Notes: generated by a model from the sequence alone, not told the origin. DNA of 64,000 nucleotides from Primorskyibacter flagellatus (GCF_900176485.1 NZ_FWYD01000020.1:1-64000), one strand, 5' to 3'. Numbered from the stretch's first letter, positions 33,101 through 41,823 are shown. Numbers and translations: made by a program.

Positions 33101-33341
33101 TCTGGCGTGATGTGGATCCATTCGCCGCGGTGATTTCGACGGTGAAGGAGAGCGAGCCGGTATAATCGCTTCCGGTCATAACCAACGCCAGAGAGTTGTC
33201 GGGGTTGACGGTGAGATGTCCCTCGTCCGGGGCGTCGATCACGCTGACATTGCGTGCGGTTTCGTAATTCCCGGGCAGAAGTGTTGTGACCCGTCCCCCC
33301 GAGATTTGGGCATTTCCGAGATTGAGTAGCGAAAGTGGCAT
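30105..33341 (-). CDS. Secreted beta-helix protein with RTX calcium-binding repeats
   Basis: 1078 residues. An N-terminal beta-sandwich-like domain (about 1-100, VTTLLPGNYETARNVSVIDAPD) lacks a signal peptide. A right-handed parallel beta-helix region follows (about 150-480: ISIGAIDGEW, VVITSYGEGDQPVIDSRQLL, VTVRNSNFYSIG, YTHNIYVSSRVADMTFRDN). A middle region is rich in Gly/Asp. Nine-residue RTX repeats come last (about 905-1010: GYGGQDTIRTG, GGLGNDTILGG, GGSDDDVIDGG). The C-terminal shape and lack of signal peptide fit type I secretion. Beta-helix/RTX proteins are often polysaccharide lyases or epimerases, so it may trim the exopolysaccharide. Catalytic residues were not identified. Confidence 0.78.
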   Translation of the reverse strand: MPLSLLNLGNAQISGGRVTTLLPGNYETARNVSVIDAPDEGHLTVNPDNSLALVMTGSDYTGSLSFTVEITAANGSTSRQTANLQVTEPSQEAGWGTGADHYMLETDANGELVIETGDNHREVYVSGSEDALTLSDIAALERISIGAIDGEWLVDHPEYGSNPNMALAEDVGMMLWAELTSEQKSSHWLRFEKGYTYDNIDGDELFPRSLQGEDPLHPVVITSYGEGDQPVIDSRQLLHRDTFSDIVMHDLHIKDSLEIIGYEGSGGGGGNNVILDTITGTEQGTITIQQVDRVTVRNSNFYSIGEEEPQYGEDWGAHQDRTFAVFAQDVDGLLVEHTTFAEIGWKEGYDFNHDGSSSQAPSMYTHNIYVSSRVADMTFRDNISSQAASFGGQLRSGGFIEDNLFLDNNAGVTVRGGDYNGEGPVGGFSLLSGNVVTSAAYKNANLIGALSLGIRNGGADSSLYGNIVAHLTDPNDPSELDYKIFNNGAVLHEKDPFYDDTTIYGWNSARDFLYGTVDSQNQNVDGLDTNLLDQTTAANLAKIVLNDPNAGIEELVDWLKENEATADELNAYFQEAFGVSDGTRASATTLRFIPNEIGDGVRWDNRINWSTEDLPGTVAGDGVDLGGNWVVYGGTNTIRALGFGDGGQLDISHGRLDVKARTYADGDGGFINLSSAGQFWLGTGHIGAATLNVSLDGGRFANTGAITGNVDLFVDDGQALLSADGGDFTLGAGESLVVRGADAQVGFDGYNNQLGVISFDAGSEVVFMSDDTGLGSISEFRSGAYGDAPRVNSHIELALTDMVVDLSATSGLSNGTYTLMSADEITGNIDSFDVIGLSNNRSATLTINYTTDVVEFQIDNGTGTSIRTVGENSVNQINGTNIGEEFITGASHDLIKGYGGQDTIRTGFGIDIACGHEGADVINTGADRDLAYGGLGNDTILGGTGQDWLRGGSDDDVIDGGQDSDQIEGGWGEDTLTGGAGANVEDVFVFAVDGRDWGDVITDFQVGTDKLVLGDVDNGFRGFRGITLSERDDDAVISYNGNYILLRDVTMAEVEQNVSDIFGTASDLIYDRFADFLV

Positions 33342-33664
33342 GTGAGCAAGCCCCTAGGTTTTCATCTTGCGACAGATATCTGTCGACAAATCTGTTTCAG
33401 GGGTATGCAGAGCATGCCCCATTCGGCGCGCAAACGGCCTGTGCCAGAGCGCGGATGTAAACTTTAAACGGAGATACGCTCTCCTGTTCCCTCGTGACTT
33501 TTTACCGTCAGACCATGACCGGGGAGTGGCCGGGGAGTGTCCGCTTTAAGGTCTTTTAGGGAAATAAACGTTGCCGACAAGTTAACGAGCAGCGGAATTC
33601 AGCGCGAACCTTTGCGCCCGGCAAGATTCGGCTGATCAGTCGGCATAATGATGCAGAAACGAGC
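33342..33664. other. Intergenic region upstream of the RTX gene
   Basis: The 323 bp separate the RTX gene start from the end of the GT4 gene and should contain the RTX promoter. A tandem CCGGGGAGTG repeat (near 33520-33540) is the only repeat seen. No gene is supported. Confidence 0.4.
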
Positions 33665-34963
33665 TTAGTCTGGCCGCTGATCTTGTAAAACAGGGCGGAT
33701 TTCCGCTCCTGCGCGGCCCGATATCAGCAGTGCCAGCCTCTTTGCCTCACCGGCCACATCGAATTCTGCCAGCACCTTTTTGCGGCCTGTCTGTCCCATG
33801 CGGTCGCGTAACGCGGGGTCATGCACCAGTGTCTCGATATGGTTGCGGAGCGTTTTCACGTCGCCTGGTGGTGCGATCAGGCCGCTGACACCTTGCTCGA
33901 TCAACTCGCTTACGCCTGCTACCTGCGTGGCAATGACGGGCAGGCCGCTTGCCATGGCCTCCATCAGGATCACTGGCACGCCCTCGGCGAAGCTGGGCAG
34001 CACGCAGATGTCGTGTTCAGCCAGCGTTTCGGCCACCTCCGCTTGCGACAGGTAGCCGGTAAAGCGTACCCGGTCTCCCAGTCGTGCAGCTTCGTGTTCC
34101 AGCCTGGCGCGGTCGGGGCCGTCCCCCACGAGTGTCAGCCGCAGATTTGGAATGCGCATGAAGAGATCGTCGAGCGCCTCGAACAGGACCCGAATGCCCT
34201 TCACCGGCGCCAACCGCCCCACGAAGATCAGCCGGATTTCCTTGTCATCGCGGGGCGTGCGTTCCCCGGCATAAAGGGCCGGGTTGACGCCACAGTGGAT
34301 GATCCGAAATCGGTCCCAGTGTTCGGGTGCGGAAAACAGCATCAACTGGCTGCGGGCATAATGACTGATGGTTGCCACGAAACGCGCCTGTGCCGCTTTC
34401 TCGCCCAGCCGTTTGCCCTCGGGGTCATACAGGTCAGACGGCCCGTGCAGGGTGAAGCTGTAGGGCACGCCGGTCAGGTCCCGGGTCAGCATGGCCACTG
34501 CGGGCCCGTTGGTGGAAAAATGGCAGTGAATATGGCCGATGTCCTTCTGGCGGACGAAACGCGCCATCATCGTGGCCTCCAGAAAATAGGCCAGATGTGC
34601 CACCAGTGATTTCAGCCCCGGATTGCGCAGCCCCAGCGCCCGGCGTAGCGCGGTGAAGTAACGCCCGGGGGTGCGCAGCGCGGCGATCTGAGCAGAGAGC
34701 AGCGCCACCGGAGAACGGGCCGCGCGCAGCAGATAGTGGGTATTCCGCGCCGCCTCTTGTTCCGGAGCCCCGCTGAACTGATCGGCTGAGACAAAACGGC
34801 AGGAAACGGTTTCGATCTCGGCCCCAAGCGCTCGCAGCGCTGCGATTTCGCGCTGGATGAAGGTCAGTGATACAAGCGGGTAGATCCCGGTCAGATAGGC
34901 AATGCGCGGCATGCGGCCGGGGGTGTCCATGGCGAGGGAGGTCCTTTCTTGGGCCGACTTCAA
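33665..34963 (-). CDS. Glycosyltransferase family 4 (WcaL-like)
   Basis: The 432-residue GT-B transferase has an N-terminal half beginning MPRIAYLTGIYPLVSLTFIQREI (colanic-acid WcaL/AmsK-like). The C-terminal domain holds RLIFVGRLAPVKGIRVLFEAL, LTLVGDGPDRARLE and the catalytic PSFAEGVPVILMEAMASGLPVIAT (E-x7-E). The frame has in-frame Met at residues 1, 12 and 18; the last two better match family starts. It follows the outer-membrane barrel gene by 16 bp and ends the leftward export group. It probably builds the repeat unit of the exopolysaccharide. Confidence 0.85.
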   Translation of the reverse strand: MKSAQERTSLAMDTPGRMPRIAYLTGIYPLVSLTFIQREIAALRALGAEIETVSCRFVSADQFSGAPEQEAARNTHYLLRAARSPVALLSAQIAALRTPGRYFTALRRALGLRNPGLKSLVAHLAYFLEATMMARFVRQKDIGHIHCHFSTNGPAVAMLTRDLTGVPYSFTLHGPSDLYDPEGKRLGEKAAQARFVATISHYARSQLMLFSAPEHWDRFRIIHCGVNPALYAGERTPRDDKEIRLIFVGRLAPVKGIRVLFEALDDLFMRIPNLRLTLVGDGPDRARLEHEAARLGDRVRFTGYLSQAEVAETLAEHDICVLPSFAEGVPVILMEAMASGLPVIATQVAGVSELIEQGVSGLIAPPGDVKTLRNHIETLVHDPALRDRMGQTGRKKVLAEFDVAGEAKRLALLISGRAGAEIRPVLQDQRPD

Positions 34964-34979
34964 GAGGCCGGAGGGGCGA

Positions 34980-36401
34980 TCAGTTCCAGACGAGCTGTCT
35001 CTGTAGCCCGATGAAGACCGTGTTGGAATCGCGATCGGCTGTGCCGTCCTCTTCGACGCGCACCATGGAGATGCCGCCGGTGAAGTCCCAATCTTCTGTC
35101 ACAGCATGCCGGTAGGTCAGGCCGAGATTGTAGCTGCGGGAGTCGGTGCCGCTATCGGCGCGCTCGTCGCTGTCACGCATGACAAACTCCAGCCCGAACC
35201 CGCTTCGGGTTGTCAGGTCCTGCTGGTAGCTCAACGACAACTGGCTGTTGACGACTTCTGCGTCATCGGTATCCGTTGTGGCAACCTGTTCCAGGTCGAC
35301 GGAGACCGCTCCACGCGGCAATTCCCGACGCCAGGACAGCCCGAAGAGTGGCGCCGGGTCCAGATCTTCTGTCTGAGAGACGCCCAGCGAGTAGCGCAGG
35401 CTTCCAAGAGGTCGTTCAAGGCTGTGGATGAAGCGCAATTCGTTGCGCCGCCCGTTGGAGGTGATGCGCGACTGTGTCTGCAATTCCATGGTGGACCGGG
35501 GCAGTGCCTGGGTCAGGGACGCATCAAAAACCAGCCCATCCCGGGTAAGATCGCTGGTGCCGCTTTGCTCGATTTCCTGCCATCCCAGCCCGATGCGGCT
35601 GGTCAGTCGCGGGGTGACGTCCAATTCGAGATAACTTTCAACACGGGACGTGACAGTGTCGAGATCGCCCGGGCCTTCTTCGTCGAAATCCGTGTAGGCT
35701 GCGGCCAGGCCAAGGGTGATCCGCGGATCGAGTTCGAAATGCAGATCACCATCGAAGGACAGGCGGTCGGCATCCTGCAGGTCGGAGTCGGATGTATCGA
35801 CATAGCGGACCTGCCGTTGCGACAGCCGGTAGCTGCCGCCGAACGGTGCCTCGATGCCGAAAGCGCCGGTCAGCGACAGATTGGCGGTCTGGCGCGCGCC
35901 GCTGTCCACGGTGATAAAATCGGTGCTCTGGGTGTCTTCGTCGAAGGTTGTGCTTGTGGTGTTGCCAAGCTCGACTTCGTTGAAGTCGAAGGCGGCGCCG
36001 ATCTGGGAATGGCCGACATCACGCTGCCAAGCCAGAGACAGGCTGGGGCGCTCGAAGCCCGTGGCGTCGTCATTGGACACTTCCAGATCGCCGCCCAGCG
36101 AGAACGAAAGCCGGTCGATCCCGGTGCGGCGTTCCAGCCCGAAGCGCAGGCTGGTGCGTGCCAGCAGGCGGTCCTCGCCGTCAATCGCGAGATCGGGGTT
36201 GTCGCTCCATTCGAGGCGTTGTGCGACGTCGAGAGTGAACTGCCGGGCGCTGGCAGGGGTTTCCTGTGCCAGCGGCGTGCTGACACTCATCAGCACAGCC
36301 AGGCCGGCGCCTCCTGCTTTGTGATAAGCCCGCCAGTTGCCCGGGCGCCGACGAGGCTTACTCGAACAGGCGGCGTTCTGGAACAAGAATAACATCGCCA
36401 T
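34980..36401 (-). CDS. Outer-membrane beta-barrel protein of the exopolysaccharide locus
   Basis: 473 residues. Signal peptide near residues 26-46 (AGGAGLAVLMSVSTPLAQ), then some 400 residues of alternating, charged beta-strands with repeated 'RLSFDGDLHFELDPRITLGLAAAY'-type segments. It ends in LQRQLVWN, close to the aromatic C-terminus of barrel proteins. It resembles the barrel proteins (BBP_2-type) found next to Wza-like exporters in exosortase loci. The open frame overlaps the exporter gene by 44 bp; a start nearer the signal peptide would remove the overlap. A role as polysaccharide export partner is inferred from context. Confidence 0.7.
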   Translation of the reverse strand: MAMLFLFQNAACSSKPRRRPGNWRAYHKAGGAGLAVLMSVSTPLAQETPASARQFTLDVAQRLEWSDNPDLAIDGEDRLLARTSLRFGLERRTGIDRLSFSLGGDLEVSNDDATGFERPSLSLAWQRDVGHSQIGAAFDFNEVELGNTTSTTFDEDTQSTDFITVDSGARQTANLSLTGAFGIEAPFGGSYRLSQRQVRYVDTSDSDLQDADRLSFDGDLHFELDPRITLGLAAAYTDFDEEGPGDLDTVTSRVESYLELDVTPRLTSRIGLGWQEIEQSGTSDLTRDGLVFDASLTQALPRSTMELQTQSRITSNGRRNELRFIHSLERPLGSLRYSLGVSQTEDLDPAPLFGLSWRRELPRGAVSVDLEQVATTDTDDAEVVNSQLSLSYQQDLTTRSGFGLEFVMRDSDERADSGTDSRSYNLGLTYRHAVTEDWDFTGGISMVRVEEDGTADRDSNTVFIGLQRQLVWN

Positions 36402-36969
36402 CCCTAAGTATGATATCCTGGCGGAGACCTGCGCCCTGCGACATGGCCCGGTAATTGATCGTACTCACGCCTTGGCGACCGGACCGCGGATCGGTGCGGC
36501 GCAGCTGGATGCGCTTGGTGGCGGCAAAGCGCGATGGTCCGCCGCCTATGGCGATCGCATGCAGGATGGTGCTGCCGGGTTCCAGTTCGACAAGGCCCGG
36601 CGCGCCGACCTCACCCAGAAGATAGACCTTGATCATCTCGGGTTCTTCGGGTTCTACCGGTTCACGTTCGAGCGGCTGAACCGAGACAAAAACGGTCGGC
36701 GGGTTGGCGAAATTGCTGGCGATGGCGCCGCGGATGGCGGATTCGATCTGCGAAACGGTTCGTCCGCCGGCACGCAGCGTGCCGGCATAGGGAAAGCTGA
36801 AATTGCCATCGGGCAGGACCGCGGTCGAGCGGTTCAGACCGGGATCTTCAAGCACCTCGATTACCAGCATGTCGCCCTGCTGTACCCGGTAGCTGGATTG
36901 TGCGTTTGCAACTGTAGCTATGATGAACAGGCAGGCGGCGCACAGGCCGGATAGAATAAGACGTATCAT
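36358..36969 (-). CDS. Polysaccharide export protein (Wza/GumB-like)
   Basis: 203 residues. Signal peptide (about 1-23, CLFIIATVANAQ), then the Poly_export domain (YRVQQGDMLVIEVLEDPGLNRS, VLPDGNFSFPYAGTLRAGG) and a SLBB-type domain (VYLLGEVGAPGLVELEPGSTIL). No lipobox Cys is present at the cleavage site, unlike classical Wza. It is short compared with E. coli Wza (about 380), as in GumB-type proteins, so the outer-membrane pore is probably supplied by the barrel protein encoded next. It should pair with the chain-length protein at 39346. Confidence 0.88.
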   Translation of the reverse strand: MIRLILSGLCAACLFIIATVANAQSSYRVQQGDMLVIEVLEDPGLNRSTAVLPDGNFSFPYAGTLRAGGRTVSQIESAIRGAIASNFANPPTVFVSVQPLEREPVEPEEPEMIKVYLLGEVGAPGLVELEPGSTILHAIAIGGGPSRFAATKRIQLRRTDPRSGRQGVSTINYRAMSQGAGLRQDIILRDGDVILVPERRLFE

Positions 36970-37112
36970 GATGGAAAAGACCCATGGTGACCGAGTTTCG
37001 ATGACTGTCTAAAAGACGTTGACCTGACTGGTAAACAATCAAACACCTGAAGATGTCAACTTTCTGGTGGCTTGTTCTGTATTTGACACGCGCTGGTGGC
37101 ACTGGCGAGAGA

Positions 37113-38063
37113 TTACTTGACGTAGCGTTCCATTGCCGCATCCATCCGGCGCCGTGCGGGCTGTCCGAGCGCGGGCCAGCCCAAATGGCGCGAAAGCTTG
37201 TCTAACACCGGGTCCCGTAGGCCGAAGCGCTGGATTTGGACCGACCAAGTAGCCCGGCGTTGGCCAATCGCGAGACGTAGTCTTTCAAGGGGGCCGGGTA
37301 CGACCGGGGGATGGTCGCTTTGTGGGTAGCCACGGGTTATTAGCAACTCACCCAACTGCGCCTCCACGAGGCCGATCTCGCGGGGGGTCTGCTTACGGCG
37401 CCACTGATAGGTTAACGATGGATCGGGTTTGGAATAGGTGCTGCTGCCATCATATTCCAGCATGCTAGAGGTGTAGGAAACGCCGAAGAAGTCGCAGATC
37501 CGACCAAGGGTTTCTTCGGGCGCCTCGATCAGGGCCTCGTACGTCACTTCCAGCACCTGCTCGGGCGCGAGACGAGGTGCGCAGGCGGACCATTCTCTTT
37601 CCGTGTCGAGCCAGTGTCGCACGCCGTAATACGTGGATCCAGCCCAGCCCATACCAATGCTGGAGCGGGCCACATCACGGGGGTCGCGGATCAGATGCAA
37701 TATTTTCATGTCGGGTAGATGGGTCAGGGCAGTCTCGAGACTGCGGTGCAGCATCAGCACCACGGTGGCGTCTTGTGCCGCTTTCGGACCCTGCATTGTT
37801 TCCATCATCCCGTGCATGGTCTGCGGCGCAGACGGATCGAGCCCGAACTGATCGCAGAAAACACGGTAGATCCGGTTGTCGGCCATCGCCTCGACATCAA
37901 AGACGGGATCGCCCGGCACGCCGCCGGACACATGGTCAAACATGTAATCGGTCTCGCCGGGGCACGCTAGCCGGTCGTGCTCGTCGAGCATGAGGCGCAG
38001 CAATGTCGTGCCAGATCGCAATGCGCCGAAGACGGCGACATGTTGCGGTAGGTTCTGAGACAT
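37113..38063 (-). CDS. Sulfotransferase-family protein
   Basis: About 316 residues, with 5'-PSB loop VFGALRSGTTLLR (11-23) and the 3'-phosphate motif LIRDPRDVARSS for PAPS. The ATG at 38063 (MSQNLPQHV) has AAGGAAA 6 nt upstream and is preferred to the frame's first ATG at 38165. These enzymes transfer sulfate from PAPS to sugar, lipid or tyrosine hydroxyls. Next to a polysaccharide exporter, sulfation of the exopolysaccharide is the simplest reading. Confidence 0.8.
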   Translation of the reverse strand: MSQNLPQHVAVFGALRSGTTLLRLMLDEHDRLACPGETDYMFDHVSGGVPGDPVFDVEAMADNRIYRVFCDQFGLDPSAPQTMHGMMETMQGPKAAQDATVVLMLHRSLETALTHLPDMKILHLIRDPRDVARSSIGMGWAGSTYYGVRHWLDTEREWSACAPRLAPEQVLEVTYEALIEAPEETLGRICDFFGVSYTSSMLEYDGSSTYSKPDPSLTYQWRRKQTPREIGLVEAQLGELLITRGYPQSDHPPVVPGPLERLRLAIGQRRATWSVQIQRFGLRDPVLDKLSRHLGWPALGQPARRRMDAAMERYVK

Positions 38064-38459
38064 GCGGTTGTTTCCTTCGTGCATGCAGGGCATCGCAGAA
38101 ATGCTTGTGACAGCGTATAATGATGTCCCCGTTTTTTCGCAATCACCGGGGATCATGATGGCCATTTCGATTGAGGCGGTGTATCCGACGCTGGAAGTGG
38201 CGAATACACTGTTTGTCGCGATCTCTGTCTGGAAAGTGCGCTGTTGGCTTGCACGACATAAACTTCGACTGTCGCCAGGTTAGCACCAAATAGCTGTATT
38301 AGCGGAGCACGGCACCCCAAAATAAACTAAGGTTTGGGTAAAGCGGCTTTAAGCAAAGAACAATTAAGACTATATTCAGGCATGGTGTGGGGGTGTAGTG
38401 ACGCGTATCGCGTGACGTTCACTGCGGTGAGAAGTTTCACGTTTGTATTTGAGGTTAGT
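38064..38459. other. Divergent intergenic region
   Basis: The 396 bp between the sulfotransferase and the ExeA-type ATPase carry the promoters of both directions. A weak inverted pair (CCCCG/CGGGG, near 38127-38150) is present. No -35/-10 was placed with confidence, and no gene is supported. The only open frame (38062-38283) lacks a ribosome-binding site. Confidence 0.4.
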
Positions 38460-39344
38460 GTGAAGACGGATCTGTACCTGCAACATTTCGGTTTTTCGGA
38501 GCGGCCTTTCACGCTGTTGCCGGATCCGGATTTCATGTTCTGGTCCAAGGCACACAAGCGGGCGTTCTCGGTGCTTGAATACGGGTTGATGACCCGCGCG
38601 CCCCTGACGGTCGTGACCGGCGAGGTCGGTACCGGCAAGACGACACTTTTGCAGGCGATGCTTGCCGATATGAGCGAGGATGCCGTGGTCGGGCTGATTT
38701 CGAACGCGCAAGGGGGACGGGGCGATCTGCTGTGTTGGGTGCTCAACGCCTTCGACCTCGCTGTTGCGCCGGGCGCCGATTATGTGACCATGTTCCAGCA
38801 GTTCGTCGATTTTGTTCTGGAGCAATATGCGCGCGGACATTTCGTGGTGCTGGTGATCGACGAGGCGCAGAATCTGACGCCGGAGACACTGGAAGAGTTG
38901 CGGATGCTTACCAATGTCAATTCCAACAAGGATGAGCTTTTGCAATTCGTGCTTCTGGGCCAGCCGGAACTGCGCGAGATGATCTCGCAGCCGGAACTGC
39001 GCCAATTCGCGCAGCGGGTCAGCGTGAGCTATCACCTGACGCCGATGGATCGCGCCAATACAGGCGACTATATCCGGTTTCGTCTGCGCAGCGTGGACGG
39101 CACCGGGGACGAAATTTCCGGAGAGGCCACCGACATGATTCACGAGATCAGCGGCGGCGTGCCGCGGATGATCAACAAGATCTGCGATCTGGCGCTGGTC
39201 TATGCGGCAAGCGCGGAGGTGGGGCAGGTGGTGCCCGACATCGTCCGGGAACTGATGGAGGATGGCGTCATCCTGATTTCGCGCCCTGATCCGCTGGTCC
39301 TGTCCAAATCCTTCTGTATTCCCTCGTCGGAGGCTGCCGAGTAA
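38460..39344 (+). CDS. ExeA-type AAA ATPase of the exosortase/EPS locus
   Basis: About 294 residues. N-terminal YLQHFGFSERPFTLLPDPDF, Walker A TGEVGTGKTT (53-62), Walker B VVLVIDEAQNLT, a sensor-like LLGQPELREM and a C-terminal HEISGGVPRMINKICDLAL. This is the AAA_22/ExeA (GspA) family, a subset of which marks PEP-CTERM/exosortase loci. The GTG at 38460 (VKTDLYLQHFGF) is chosen as start; the 42 upstream codons lack similarity. It starts the rightward operon and ends 1 bp before the chain-length gene. It probably powers or regulates the export system. Confidence 0.85.
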   Translation: MKTDLYLQHFGFSERPFTLLPDPDFMFWSKAHKRAFSVLEYGLMTRAPLTVVTGEVGTGKTTLLQAMLADMSEDAVVGLISNAQGGRGDLLCWVLNAFDLAVAPGADYVTMFQQFVDFVLEQYARGHFVVLVIDEAQNLTPETLEELRMLTNVNSNKDELLQFVLLGQPELREMISQPELRQFAQRVSVSYHLTPMDRANTGDYIRFRLRSVDGTGDEISGEATDMIHEISGGVPRMINKICDLALVYAASAEVGQVVPDIVRELMEDGVILISRPDPLVLSKSFCIPSSEAAE

Positions 39345-39345
39345 T

Positions 39346-40881
39346 ATGTTGCCGATACGGTTTTACTGGATGCTCGTGCGGCGGCGTATGCCGCTGATGG
39401 TTGGCTTGGCGATGGTCTGCTCTGCGATCGCGGTCTATGCTGCGCTGGCGCTGCCGCCGGTTTATTCCGCCACGGCCCGCCTGCAGGTGGAGGCGCAGCA
39501 GATTCCCGACGACATGGTGGCCTCCATCGTGCGCACCGAGGCGTCCGAGCAGCTTCAGCTGATCCAGGAACAGCTGATGACGCGGGCGAACCTGCTCGAG
39601 ATTGCCCGCAAGTACCGGGCCTTCGCGAACATGAACGAGATGACGCCCGACAGCATCGTCGATGCGATGCAGCAGAACACGCGTATCCGCCGGTCGAGCG
39701 GACGCAACGAAGCCACGCTGATGTCGATCACCTTCACCGCCGCGCGCGGGCAGGTCGCGGCGGATGTGGTCAACGATTACACGACGCTGGTGCTGGAGGC
39801 CAACGCCACCTTCCGGCGCGAGCGGGCGCAGAACACGCTGACCTTCTTTCAGCAGGAAACCGAGCGTCTGGCCGACGAGATCGACACCCAGAGCAACCGG
39901 ATCATTGCCTTCAAGAACGAGAATGTGGACGCGCTGCCCGAAGATCTGAGTTACCGCCAGAACCGGCAAGCAGTGTTGCAGGAACGGGTGGGACGGCTGG
40001 AACAGGAACGGGCCGGGGTGATCAACCAGCGCAACGAGATGGTGTCGCTTTTCGAGGCCACCGGGCGGCTCGACCGGCCGTTGGCAGAACTCTCTCCCGA
40101 GGAGCGCCGCCTCGAAGATCTCAAGCAGCAGTTGCGTGAGCTTCTGGCGGTCTATTCCGAGACCAACCCGAGAGTCGTGCTGGTGCAGAACCAGATTGCC
40201 CGGCTGGAAGCCAACATGGTCGAGACGGGGGCCATCCCGGGTGATGACGACGCGCCCGCGCAAGAGGCGTCGATCATCGACGTCACGCTGGCCGAACTGG
40301 ATCAGCGGGTGATCGAGATCGATCAGGAAGTCACCCGGGTCAGCGACGAACTTGAACGTCTGGCCCGCGCCATCGCGGCGACGTCCACCAACTCGATCAC
40401 GCTGGAACGTCTGGACCGCGACCTTGAGAGCATCCGGATGCGCTACAACACCACGCTCAACAATCTCAACCAGGCACGTATGGCCGAGCGGGTCGAGGTC
40501 AACGCGCAGGGCCAGCGCATCAGCCTGATCGAGGGGGCTGTCGTGCCGCAGGATCCGTCCGGGCCGCCGCGCAAGAAGATCGCCGCGGCCGGCGTGGGTG
40601 GCGGGCTGATGCTGGCCATCGGTGTCTTCGTGCTGTTCGAGTTTCTGAACCAGAGGGTGCGCCATCCCGCCGAGATCCAGTCGCGCTTCAATATCGTGCC
40701 GATCGGGGTTCTTCCCTACCTGGAGACGCGAGGCGAGCGCTTGCGGCGGCGCAGCCTGCAGGTTTTGGCGCTGGTGGCGGTGCTCACGCTCGTGCCGGCA
40801 GGGCTTTATTATGTGCACACAGAGTTCATGCCGCTTGAGATCCTCGCCGATCGTGTTCTGCAAAAGCTGGGATTGACCTGA
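39346..40881 (+). CDS. Chain-length determinant protein (Wzz/GumC-like)
   Basis: 511 residues. N-terminal membrane segment (about 14-36), a long periplasmic part with coiled coils (about 160-260 and 310-400) and a second membrane segment (about 412-432), plus a third hydrophobic stretch (about 471-490, LALVAVLTLVPAGLYYV). It is the polysaccharide co-polymerase that sets chain length and contacts the Wza-like exporter. Unlike E. coli Wzc it has no fused kinase domain; that function is encoded by the next gene. The start lies 1 bp after the ATPase stop. Confidence 0.85.
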   Translation: MLPIRFYWMLVRRRMPLMVGLAMVCSAIAVYAALALPPVYSATARLQVEAQQIPDDMVASIVRTEASEQLQLIQEQLMTRANLLEIARKYRAFANMNEMTPDSIVDAMQQNTRIRRSSGRNEATLMSITFTAARGQVAADVVNDYTTLVLEANATFRRERAQNTLTFFQQETERLADEIDTQSNRIIAFKNENVDALPEDLSYRQNRQAVLQERVGRLEQERAGVINQRNEMVSLFEATGRLDRPLAELSPEERRLEDLKQQLRELLAVYSETNPRVVLVQNQIARLEANMVETGAIPGDDDAPAQEASIIDVTLAELDQRVIEIDQEVTRVSDELERLARAIAATSTNSITLERLDRDLESIRMRYNTTLNNLNQARMAERVEVNAQGQRISLIEGAVVPQDPSGPPRKKIAAAGVGGGLMLAIGVFVLFEFLNQRVRHPAEIQSRFNIVPIGVLPYLETRGERLRRRSLQVLALVAVLTLVPAGLYYVHTEFMPLEILADRVLQKLGLT

Positions 40882-40920
40882 TGATGCGGGTTGGCGGACT
40901 TCCGGAAGGACGGATGTAGA

Positions 40921-41730
40921 ATGGAAAAACTTCAGGCCGCTCTGGCCAGGGCCCGAAACCAGCGTGACGGGCGCGAGGATCAGACCAAAGCCCCCCGGCG
41001 TCGCCAGACAGGCTTGCCACAGACCGTGCCAGAGCCTTGGGAAGCGCTGGAAAAGGTCGATCTGTCCCACGCGGGTCTGCGGCAGCACCGGATCGTGGCA
41101 CATGATGCCGGTCGTGGGGCGACGAATTTTGACATTCTGCGGACCAAGATCCTGATGCAGATGCAGCAGAACGGCTGGACCCGCCTGGCGATCACTTCGC
41201 CGGTCTCCTCAAGTGGCAAGACGACCGTCGCCTGCAATCTCGCGCTTGGTCTTGGACGCCAGGGCAACCTGCGCACGATGCTGTTCGATTTCGATCTGGG
41301 CGACCCTTCGGTCCATGAGTATCTGGGCATCGAACGGTCGCAGCGCCTTTCGGATGTGCTGTCCGGGCGGGTGCCGTTGGGCGACCATGCGATACGCGTG
41401 CGCGACAATGTAGCGGTCGTGACGTCACCAGAGCCGGAGCCCGATCCCACGCAGTTCATCCTGTCGGATCGGATGGAGACGTTTCTCAACGCCACGCAAG
41501 AAAGCTACCAACCGGACATCATGATCTTCGACCTGCCTGCCGTTCTCAGCGGGGACCGGGCGCGGGCATTTCTCAAGACAGTCGATTGTGCGCTGATCGT
41601 GGCGCTGGCGGGCCGGACCAAGTTCAGCGATCTCGACGCCTGCGAGCGCGAAGTGGCCGAAAGCACGAATGTGCTGGGTGTGGTGATGAATGGCTGTCAT
41701 CCCAGCGCCATGCCCCGCGAGGACCTGTGA
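40921..41730 (+). CDS. BY-kinase/MinD-like ATPase of the EPS system
   Basis: 269 residues. P-loop NTPase with ITSPVSSSGKTTVA (Lys100), Walker A' LFDFDLGDPS and Walker B MIFDLPAVL. It matches the CpsD/Wzc-type bacterial tyrosine kinase fold in a separate polypeptide. The C-terminus (MPREDL) has no Tyr cluster, so the usual autophosphorylation tail is missing. An in-frame TTG at 40891 is an alternative start; the ATG has AAGGA about 10 nt upstream. It lies 39 bp downstream of the chain-length gene. Confidence 0.82.
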   Translation: MEKLQAALARARNQRDGREDQTKAPRRRQTGLPQTVPEPWEALEKVDLSHAGLRQHRIVAHDAGRGATNFDILRTKILMQMQQNGWTRLAITSPVSSSGKTTVACNLALGLGRQGNLRTMLFDFDLGDPSVHEYLGIERSQRLSDVLSGRVPLGDHAIRVRDNVAVVTSPEPEPDPTQFILSDRMETFLNATQESYQPDIMIFDLPAVLSGDRARAFLKTVDCALIVALAGRTKFSDLDACEREVAESTNVLGVVMNGCHPSAMPREDL

Positions 41731-41823
41731 TCCGTTTCAATCCCGCCACCGCCGCGTCGATTCAAACGTGGACAACCGCACCTCCCCGATCATAAACAGA
41801 AACCATTCAAAGAAAGGTTTTTC

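Noticed and set aside
30105-33341. RTX protein as a pore-forming toxin.
   Set aside because: It has no hydrophobic pore-forming or acylation region; the beta-helix and locus context favour an enzyme or matrix protein.
35106-36392. 428-codon plus-strand frame opposite the outer-membrane barrel gene.
   Set aside because: It is antisense to a gene with signal peptide and barrel pattern, and is itself without a recognisable motif.
39268-41103. 611-codon minus-strand frame opposite the chain-length and kinase genes.
   Set aside because: It is a shadow of two well-supported genes on the other strand and has low-complexity composition with no family motif.
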